DNA from: Planctomycetota bacterium
Lineage (GTDB): Bacteria > Planctomycetota > Planctomycetia > Gemmatales > Gemmataceae
Assembly (NCBI GenBank): GCA_018970845.1
Contig: JAGWVO010000223.1
Span: forward strand, 1-6,197
Length of the DNA: 6,197 bases
Reading direction: 5' to 3'
This document shows, piece by piece, positions 1 to 4,763 of this stretch; the stretch's first letter is position 1; each line of letters starts with the position of its first letter. The position numbers and the translations under genes are program-made. A model generated the notes under the pieces. It made no database searches, was not told where the DNA came from, and saw only the letters and a program-made list of their open reading frames with translations.

Positions 1-1907
1 TCGGAAAGATCGGTTTCGCCGGAAAAATGCTGGCAGGCGCGACCAGCCTTGCCCTGAGCATGCTGACAACCCAGGTCGGCGGCGATGTCAAGATCCTCTA
101 CGGGAACAATTCAACATTCAACTACCAGGGAGAGGATTTCACGGTCAAGCGGATGCGCGAGGACTTCAATCTCCAGATCCTCAATCAGGAAGATTACGAG
201 GGTTTCCCCGCTCCCATCGCTATCCTCTATTACCTCGGCGTGTTTGGAATGCTCACCACCACGCTGACGATGCAGTTCATGTACGGCACCGGCCAGGGCT
301 CCAGTTCCGAGGAAGCCGTCACGATGACCGAGACGCTCTCGAACTCGATGGTCAATTTCGAGATGATCTGGGTCAGCCTGCTGAAGGAGATGGAAGTCGG
401 GGCGAACTTCCTGAGCATTTCGGCCACGGAGATCGAACAACTCGAACAGGAGATCAAGACTCACGAACTGGCCATCGCCGATTTGGAAGCGGAAATCACG
501 GCGCTCGAGGCCGCTTCCACCGCCGCGGCGGGGGAACCGGCGATCCAGAGCACGATCGACGAGCAGGTCAACGCGAAGAAGATCGACCTGCAGGCCGAAA
601 TGGACGCGATGGAGGACGCGGAAGTCCGCCTGACCGAGAAGGTGAAGGCGCGGGTTTCCTCGTGGTCGCGTTTTTTCAACCTGCAGGAAACCGAAGAGGC
701 CACCAAGGAAGCCGAGGACGCGTTCAAGGCCGGGGAAAAATCGGGGGAAAACGCGGCCAAGTCCGCCGACAAGGCCGCCAACGACGCCGACAAGGCGGCC
801 AAGGATGCCGACAAGGCGAAGAACGACGCCGACGCCGCCAAGCAGTCTGCTGATGCCGACAAAACCAAGGTTGATAACGATCCCAAGTCCACCCAGGAAG
901 CAAAGGACGCCGCAAAGGAAAACGCGGACAAGGCCGACAAGGCGGCCAAGGACGCCGACAAGGCGAAGAACGACGCTGACAAGGCCAAGACCGACGCCGA
1001 CAAGGCGAAGAACGACGCAAACAAGGCGAAAAGCGACGCCGACAAGGCGAAGAAGGATGCCGAAGAGGCCAAGAAAGACCCCAACGACAAGGCCAAGCAG
1101 GATACAAGCAAGAAAAGCCAGGAAGAGGCGGAAAAAAGCAAGAAGGCAGCGGAGGATTCCAAGAAGGAAGCGGACAAGTCGAAGAAGGAAGCGGACGAAT
1201 CCAAGAAGGAAGCTGACAAGTCGAAGAAGGAAGCGGACAAGGCTTCCAAAAAGTCAGGTGCTGACGGTCGCAAACGGGCCGCTGAAACTGACAAGTCTGC
1301 GAGGGACAAGGACACGGAAAAGAAGAATCAGGAGCAAGCTGAAAAGAAGAAACAGGACGACGCGCAGAAAGAAGCTGAAAAGAATAAAAAAGATATCGAT
1401 GACGCCAAGCAGGCCGCCAATAAAGCCCAAAAGGAGGCTGAAGAATCCAAGAAGGCCGCCAATAAAGCCCAAGAGGAGGCTAAACAATCCAAGCAAGCCG
1501 CCGATGACGCCAAAAAGGAGGCCGAGAACTCCAAGCAAGCCGCCGATGACGCCAAAAAGGAGGCCGAGGATTCCAAGAAGGCCGCGGATGACGCCAAAAA
1601 AGAGGCTGAGAATTCCAAGAAGGCCGCGGATGACGCCAAAAAGGAGGCCGAGAACTCCAAGCAGGCCGCCAATGACGCCAAAAAAGAAGCTGAAGATTCC
1701 AAGCAGGCCGCCAATGACGCCAACAAGCGGGCGGATGAGGCCAACCAGCGTGCCAACGAGGCCAACGACAGGGCCGCGAGGGCCGAGCAGTCGGCCCAGG
1801 AGGCCAAGGATTCGGCGCTCGAGGCCAAAACCAAGCTACTGCTCACCGATGCGGGCGAGAAAGCCCCGACGACGGGCGGGATTATCAACAAGTTGTTTGG
1901 AAAATGA
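1..1907 (+). CDS. Large heptad-repeat coiled-coil protein of a T6SS spike locus (5' end outside window)
   Basis: The frame is open to the left edge (first full codon at base 3), and the residues before the first Met (base 27) read on naturally, so I take this as the 3' part of a longer gene. ATG 27 is possible but has only a weak purine stretch before it. Counting from that Met: residues 1-50 include a Tyr-Gly-Asn-Asn segment reminiscent of spike or needle strands; 62-87 form a long hydrophobic stretch that could be a membrane or buried helix; 133-167 and 175-210 are predicted coiled coils; about 225-605 is Ala/Lys/Asp/Glu-rich heptad repeat in three families; the tail ends GGIINKLFGK. Alanine at the core positions suggests a thin rod, comparable in style to the TolA helical domain. 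No enzymatic motif is seen. The long frames open on other strands here are composition artefacts. I do not recognise a named family; a spike-associated or tethering role is inferred from the neighbours. Confidence 0.85.
   Translation, partial: GKIGFAGKMLAGATSLALSMLTTQVGGDVKILYGNNSTFNYQGEDFTVKRMREDFNLQILNQEDYEGFPAPIAILYYLGVFGMLTTTLTMQFMYGTGQGSSSEEAVTMTETLSNSMVNFEMIWVSLLKEMEVGANFLSISATEIEQLEQEIKTHELAIADLEAEITALEAASTAAAGEPAIQSTIDEQVNAKKIDLQAEMDAMEDAEVRLTEKVKARVSSWSRFFNLQETEEATKEAEDAFKAGEKSGENAAKSADKAANDADKAAKDADKAKNDADAAKQSADADKTKVDNDPKSTQEAKDAAKENADKADKAAKDADKAKNDADKAKTDADKAKNDANKAKSDADKAKKDAEEAKKDPNDKAKQDTSKKSQEEAEKSKKAAEDSKKEADKSKKEADESKKEADKSKKEADKASKKSGADGRKRAAETDKSARDKDTEKKNQEQAEKKKQDDAQKEAEKNKKDIDDAKQAANKAQKEAEESKKAANKAQEEAKQSKQAADDAKKEAENSKQAADDAKKEAEDSKKAADDAKKEAENSKKAADDAKKEAENSKQAANDAKKEAEDSKQAANDANKRADEANQRANEANDRAARAEQSAQEAKDSALEAKTKLLLTDAGEKAPTTGGIINKLFGK
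765..1079 (+). repeat. Heptad repeat block 1 (consensus DKAKNDA, 21-bp units)
   Basis: Within the first gene, the seven-residue unit Asp-Lys-Ala-Lys/Ala-Asn/Lys-Asp-Ala recurs at about 765-866 and again, more regularly, at 924-1079. A less regular linker of about 57 bases, containing a Pro, separates the two runs. The 21-bp DNA unit is nearly the same from copy to copy, with gacgccgacaaggcgaagaa recurring, which points to tandem duplication. Ala occupies both core positions of the heptad. Confidence 0.85.
1137..1241 (+). repeat. Heptad repeat block 2 (consensus SKKEADK, 5 x 21 bp)
   Basis: Five consecutive 21-bp units begin at 1137, 1158, 1179, 1200 and 1221. The first reads SKKAAED and the others SKKEADK or SKKEADE. 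The Ser codon alternates between TCC and TCG in the last four units, which hints at a 42-bp duplication unit. The block is richer in Lys than block 1. Confidence 0.85.
1413..1832 (+). repeat. 14-residue / 42-bp tandem repeat, about 10 units (consensus AADDAKKEAENSKQ)
   Basis: Units start every 42 bases from 1413 (1413, 1455, 1497, 1539, 1581, 1623, 1665, 1707, 1749, 1791). Units 3 to 7 are nearly identical in DNA; units 3 and 6 differ at only two third-codon positions. Units 8 to 10 are diverged, with Arg replacing Lys. Fourteen residues equal two heptads, so the repeat can extend one continuous coiled coil without a break. Confidence 0.9.
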
Positions 1908-1965
1908 ATAGGCGAGCCGCGCGTTTTAAGGCGCCTAGCCGTTCCCGAATGAGGGGGAAACACCC

Positions 1966-2754
1966 ATGAGCGATATTCCCGGTCCCCTGACGACCCAAAA
2001 TACGGCGGATGTCTACCAGCTCACCAGCAATGTGTTCATGGTCACCGCCATGCAGGGATACATCAACCTGCAGGCGCTCGACTGCCTCGATTCACCGGCC
2101 GGCCCGCAGTATGGCACCATCGAACTCAACGGCACGAACATCGACCTCATGTCGGGCGGGCTGGCCTCCCTGAGCCTGTGCGCGCAGGATGAAAGCGGCG
2201 GAGTGCAGATCGCGACATCCGGCCTGGCCAGCGCCATTTCCCTCAGCAGCAATTCCGAGGGACTCAGCTCCACCGCCCTGTTCAATTCCGCGGGCATTCT
2301 CCTGGCGTTCAACATGCCCGGAATCTCCGCGCAGGTGGCCCTGAACGAGGAGGCCCTGTCACTGACCATGGGCCCTCCCGGCGCCGGCAGCAAGATCCTC
2401 ATGACCGAGGAATCGATCGTCTTCCAGGTCGGCGAGACCATCATGACGATCACCGCCGAGGGCGTGGTCACCGAGGCGCCCAGCGTCGAGGTGAGCTGCG
2501 ACGACACGAACATCAGCATCAGTGCCGAGGGGATCAACGAGGAAGTGGGCGAGGTCACCCGCGAGATGAACGCCGAGGGGCACAACTTCACCGCCGCCGA
2601 AACCGAGTTGAATGTCGGCGTGGAGGGAATCGCCGGCGAGGCGCCCACGCAGGAACTCGAGTTCGAGGCGGCTTCCGAACTGAGCGCGACGGAAAACTCG
2701 ATCACAGGCGACGCCATGCTTTCCCAGGAAGCCCCGATTACCATGACCGAATGA
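1966..2754 (+). CDS. Acidic standalone spike/needle-like beta-strand protein
   Basis: Encodes 262 residues. ATG 1966 has a strong purine-rich Shine-Dalgarno at 1951-1958. The protein is built of short alternating hydrophobic and polar strands separated by Gly/Asn/Ser turns. Residues 133-167 (GPPGAGSKILMTEESIVF and the following strands ending in TAEGV) closely resemble the repeating strands of the beta-helical needle that follows the OB domain in VgrG proteins. There is no signal peptide, Trp or catalytic motif. By count there is one Lys and one Arg against about 37 Asp/Glu, so the protein is strongly negative; the last 90 residues are especially Glu-rich. A separate spike-tip, needle-extension or cargo-carrier protein is inferred from fold style and from vgrG downstream. 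It could instead be a structural tail-fibre-like protein. Similarity to a named family is not established here. Confidence 0.88.
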   Translation: MSDIPGPLTTQNTADVYQLTSNVFMVTAMQGYINLQALDCLDSPAGPQYGTIELNGTNIDLMSGGLASLSLCAQDESGGVQIATSGLASAISLSSNSEGLSSTALFNSAGILLAFNMPGISAQVALNEEALSLTMGPPGAGSKILMTEESIVFQVGETIMTITAEGVVTEAPSVEVSCDDTNISISAEGINEEVGEVTREMNAEGHNFTAAETELNVGVEGIAGEAPTQELEFEAASELSATENSITGDAMLSQEAPITMTE

Positions 2755-2756
2755 CC

Positions 2757-2761
2757 GGGAG
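2757..2761 (+). promoter_or_regulatory. Shine-Dalgarno GGGAG deciding the start of the third gene
   Basis: GGGAG lies 3 bases before ATG 2765 and 9 bases before the in-frame ATG 2771. The spacing favours 2771, which removes the first two residues (Met-Thr). The site falls in the short gap just after the stop of the preceding gene, fitting translation from a shared transcript. Confidence 0.55.
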
Positions 2762-2770
2762 ATCATGACC

Positions 2771-3301
2771 ATGAACTTCCCCGACCTTCCCGACAACCAC
2801 TTCGGCCCGTTCCTCGCGGCTTGCGGCGGCATCGCCGAGCAGCTTTCGCGGGCGATTCCCATGGTTCCCGATCCGCGCAAGCGCGACATCCTTGCCAAGA
2901 TGCTTTCGGGGTTCAATGACGGGATTGAGGAATTCAAGGACAAGGCGATACCCGAATTCAAGAAAACCCACAAGGAACTGCAAGCCTCGACGGAAAAGAC
3001 GATGGACCTGCTCGAGGACCACAAGGCGCTCAGGGCGCGGATGGAGGAAATCCGGGAAGACCTTGCCGCCAAGGTCGAGGAGGCCAAGGCCGCCAAGGCT
3101 GAACCGAAGCCTGGGCGCAAGCCTCCGGCCCGCCCATCGGTGGCCGTCAAGCCCAAGGCCGATGCCGCCCTTCTGGATGGCGAAATCCTCCGCGGCCTGC
3201 TCCTGTCGATCCGCAAGCCGGCTGAAAAACCTTCAAGCGGGATCCGCACCACCGGCAACATCTGGGAAAACTGGAAGCCGGGCGGAGGATCGCCCCCATG
3301 A
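2771..3301 (+). CDS. Small helical protein with linker and C-terminal GNIWENWK tag
   Basis: Encodes 176 residues from ATG 2771 (178 from ATG 2765). Numbering from 2765: 1-50 is an amphipathic region with a PDPRKRDILAKML segment; about 52-115 is charged and predicted helical or coiled coil (DHKALRARMEEIREDL); about 116-135 is a Pro/Lys/Ala-rich flexible linker; 140-155 is a short helix (GEILRGLLLSIRK); 164-171 is GNIWENWK, followed by a Gly/Pro tail. There is no signal peptide, membrane segment or catalytic motif. The next gene's start codon overlaps its stop as ATGA, so the two are translationally coupled. The domain order (helical body, linker, short conserved tail) looks like an adaptor or chaperone that presents a peptide to a partner; this is inference. 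No known family is recognised. Confidence 0.87.
   Translation: MNFPDLPDNHFGPFLAACGGIAEQLSRAIPMVPDPRKRDILAKMLSGFNDGIEEFKDKAIPEFKKTHKELQASTEKTMDLLEDHKALRARMEEIREDLAAKVEEAKAAKAEPKPGRKPPARPSVAVKPKADAALLDGEILRGLLLSIRKPAEKPSSGIRTTGNIWENWKPGGGSPP
3247..3277 (+). repeat. Copy A of direct repeat encoding the GNIWENWK tail
   Basis: Matches 4652-4682 at 30 of 31 bases, with the single difference at 3251 (a) against 4656 (t); bases 3252-3277 are identical. It encodes T-T-G-N-I-W-E-N-W-K near the end of the third gene. Confidence 0.9.
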
Positions 3302-4047
3302 CGATCCCCTCGGGCCCACTCGACCAGGCGATCCGTGAAACCGTCCACCACGCCGGCGGCGTCGACCTTCATGGCGATCCGTCGCTGTCGCTTTCGCTTC
3401 CCGCGGCGCGGGTGATGGCGCTGTTCGATGTCTCCGCCGAGGCCGCCTCACTGGCCGTGCCCGACGCCACGGTGGAGCGGCAGGTCGAGGCATGGACGGA
3501 GGCCGGTTGCCTGGCCGACGCGCGCCGCCTGCTGGCCCACGCCCTGCCCCCCCGGCACTCGTTGTGGTGGGCGCTGTTGTGCCTGACCGAGGCGCACCGC
3601 CAGGGGCCCTACCCGCCCGCGGTGGCCGACGCCTTCGCCGCCGCGCTTGAATTTGTGCTCGATCCCACCGAACCGGGCCGCCGGGCCTGCCACGCGGCCG
3701 CCGAGGCCGCCGGTTCCACCACCGCCGGCGGGGTGATCGGCCACGCGGCCTTCCTGTCGGGCGGGAGCATGGCGCCGCCCGATTGCCCGCCCGTGCTGCC
3801 GGCGCCCCACCTGTGCGGCCGGATGTGCGGCGTGGCGGTCTACCTGGCCTCGGTACGTTTCAATCCCGCGCGCTACAAGCGTCATCTCGAACACTTCATC
3901 GGCGTCGGGCTGAAGGTGGCGCGCGGCGAACTGGCCATTCCGGGCGCCGGGGCGGAAACCCTCGCCGCGGACGCCCAAGCCGGGGAGTCGGCGGCGGTGG
4001 AAATGGTCGTCATCCGGGAGGAGGCCAAGGGATCATGGTCATCCTGA
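3298..4047 (+). CDS. DUF6931-like protein, T6SS-locus accessory
   Basis: Encodes 249 residues. ATG 3298 overlaps the previous stop (ATGA), with GGAGGA at 3284-3289, 8 bases upstream. The protein is Ala-rich and helical. Visible landmarks are an N-terminal segment with S-A-E-A-A-S-L-A, then RHSLWWALLCL at 86-96, AAFLSGGSMAPPD at 150-162 followed by a Pro-rich turn (PPVLPAPHL), and a late helix with ARYKRHLEHFIGVGLKVARGEL. These match what I recall of DUF6931, a family of unknown function found beside T6SS spike genes; the assignment is from memory and needs a profile search. The downstream gene shares the same order of landmarks, so the two are probably diverged duplicates. The tail after about residue 222 is low-complexity Ala/Gly/Glu and lacks the GNIWENWK tag. 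No secretion signal is seen, so it is presumably a cytoplasmic adaptor or chaperone. GC is very high with strongly biased third positions, as in its neighbours. Confidence 0.88.
   Translation: MTIPSGPLDQAIRETVHHAGGVDLHGDPSLSLSLPAARVMALFDVSAEAASLAVPDATVERQVEAWTEAGCLADARRLLAHALPPRHSLWWALLCLTEAHRQGPYPPAVADAFAAALEFVLDPTEPGRRACHAAAEAAGSTTAGGVIGHAAFLSGGSMAPPDCPPVLPAPHLCGRMCGVAVYLASVRFNPARYKRHLEHFIGVGLKVARGELAIPGAGAETLAADAQAGESAAVEMVVIREEAKGSWSS
4017..4024 (+). promoter_or_regulatory. Shine-Dalgarno GGAGGAGG deciding the start of the fifth gene
   Basis: This strong site lies inside the end of the preceding gene, 10 bases before ATG 4035. It supports starting the fifth gene at 4035 rather than at the far-upstream in-frame ATG 3783. 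The extra residues from 3783 would be Arg/Gly/Pro-rich and fully inside the previous gene, which is typical of shadow coding. Confidence 0.7.
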
Positions 4048-4685
4048 ATGTGCTCGATCCGCAGGCCAAGGCGTCGATGGCCCTGGCACGGGTGATGGAC
4101 CCGGCCGATGTTCCGCCCGCCATCGCGGCGCTGACGAGCACAGAGGCCGCCATCCGCCTGGCCAAGGATGACCCGCGCATGGCGATCAGGCTCATCTCCG
4201 GCTGGCTTTCCACCCGCGAGGCGGTCTGGTACGCGGCCCTCTGCCTGGCCCAGGTGCGCCAGGCGGGAGCCGACATCGGCGACCCCGAGGCCCTGGACCG
4301 CGTCGTGAAATGGGTGAAGGCGCCCGACGGCCCCAGCGCCGAGGCCCTCGCCTCCGACGGCGCCAACCATTCCCCCGCCTCGCTCCTGGCGCGCGCCGTG
4401 CTGCAAACCCGCGACAACATCTCGCCGGCCAAGTCGAATCCCGTGGCGCCCAAGCCCGGCATGGCCAACAGGCTCGCCGCGATGGCGGTTCTGGGCGCCG
4501 CGGCGCGGTGGCCAGGCAAGAACCGCAAGGCCTGCGTCGCCCATCTCGTCGAGTTGGGCCTTGATGTCGCCGAATGCCTCCACCTCTGGGAGGAGAGGGC
4601 CATCACGAACCACCCCGGCCTGCGCGCCACCAGTTCCCGCGCCTTCCTGTCCACCTCCGGCAACATCTGGGAAAACTGGAAGTAG
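4035..4685 (+). CDS. Second DUF6931-like protein with C-terminal GNIWENWK tag
   Basis: Encodes 216 residues. ATG 4035 lies 13 bases inside the end of the previous gene, so the two are probably coupled. Its landmarks run in the same order as in the upstream gene: TSTEAAIRLAKDDPRMAIRLI, then REAVWYAALCL (61-71, compare RHSLWWALLCL), a SLLARAVLQT helix (116-125, compare the AAFLSGG region), a Pro-containing turn (PVAPKPGMANRLAAMAVL), and a final helix with NRKACVAHLVELGLDVAECLHLWEE. It is therefore a diverged relative, weaker as a DUF6931 match than the upstream one. The protein ends exactly with GNIWENWK (209-216), the same peptide found near the end of the third gene. No signal peptide, membrane segment or catalytic motif is seen. 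Function is unknown; an adaptor role in loading or assembling the spike is inferred from the tag, the coupling and the nearby vgrG. Confidence 0.87.
   Translation: MVILNVLDPQAKASMALARVMDPADVPPAIAALTSTEAAIRLAKDDPRMAIRLISGWLSTREAVWYAALCLAQVRQAGADIGDPEALDRVVKWVKAPDGPSAEALASDGANHSPASLLARAVLQTRDNISPAKSNPVAPKPGMANRLAAMAVLGAAARWPGKNRKACVAHLVELGLDVAECLHLWEERAITNHPGLRATSSRAFLSTSGNIWENWK
4652..4682 (+). repeat. Copy B of direct repeat encoding the GNIWENWK tail
   Basis: Partner of 3247-3277, about 1.4 kb downstream, in the same orientation and coding frame. Here the repeat runs directly into the TAG stop at 4683-4685, so Lys is the last residue. Confidence 0.9.
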
Positions 4686-4757
4686 CCCCGGCGGCCTCCC
4701 CTGCATGGCCGGCATTCATTTGTTAAAATCGAACAAGTCTGGACATTCAGCGAAGGA
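4686..4757 (+). promoter_or_regulatory. Gap before vgrG with weak hairpin and promoter-like AT island
   Basis: This is the longest gene-free gap in the window. It holds a 5-bp perfect stem (CGGCC 4692-4696 with GGCCG 4707-4711, 10-base loop) followed by a moderately T-rich run, then an AT-rich island with TAAAAT at 4724-4729, one base off the sigma-70 -10 consensus. No good -35 lies 17 bases upstream. It may be a weak terminator or local promoter that lets vgrG be expressed separately, but plain read-through is equally possible. Confidence 0.2.
4753..4757 (+). promoter_or_regulatory. Shine-Dalgarno AAGGA deciding the vgrG start
   Basis: AAGGA directly abuts the in-frame ATG 4758 (0 bases) but is 6 bases before the second in-frame ATG 4764. 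Normal spacing therefore selects 4764. Confidence 0.6.
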
Positions 4758-4763
4758 ATGCCA

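Noticed and set aside
1500..1700. Runs of A (C AAA AAG and C AAA AAA G) as programmed frameshift sites
   Set aside because: In the reading frame used, the base before AAA AAG is C, not A, so the classic A AAA AAG heptamer is not formed. The alternative frames encode only low-complexity shadow sequence.
1137..1832. Regular repeats as a possible CRISPR array
   Set aside because: The repeats are contiguous with no spacers, keep one reading frame and encode heptads, so they are protein-coding tandem repeats.
1909..1937. Inverted repeat TAGGCG (1909-1914) / CGCCTA (1932-1937) after the first gene
   Set aside because: A 6-bp stem with a 17-base loop and no T-run after it is too weak to call a terminator; chance occurrence is likely.
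461..1963. Long open frames on the minus strand and in the other plus frame across the repeat-rich gene (for example 461-1315 minus, 1328-1963 minus, 805-1911 plus)
   Set aside because: The repeated GCC/AAG/GAC codons lack stops in all frames, so these are composition artefacts; their products are low-complexity Ser/Ala/Leu or Arg/Pro/Lys runs with no proper start sites.
3783..4034. N-terminal extension of the fifth gene from ATG 3783
   Set aside because: It would lie entirely within the fourth gene and encode Arg/Gly/Pro-rich sequence. The strong Shine-Dalgarno at 4017-4024 and the landmark alignment support ATG 4035.
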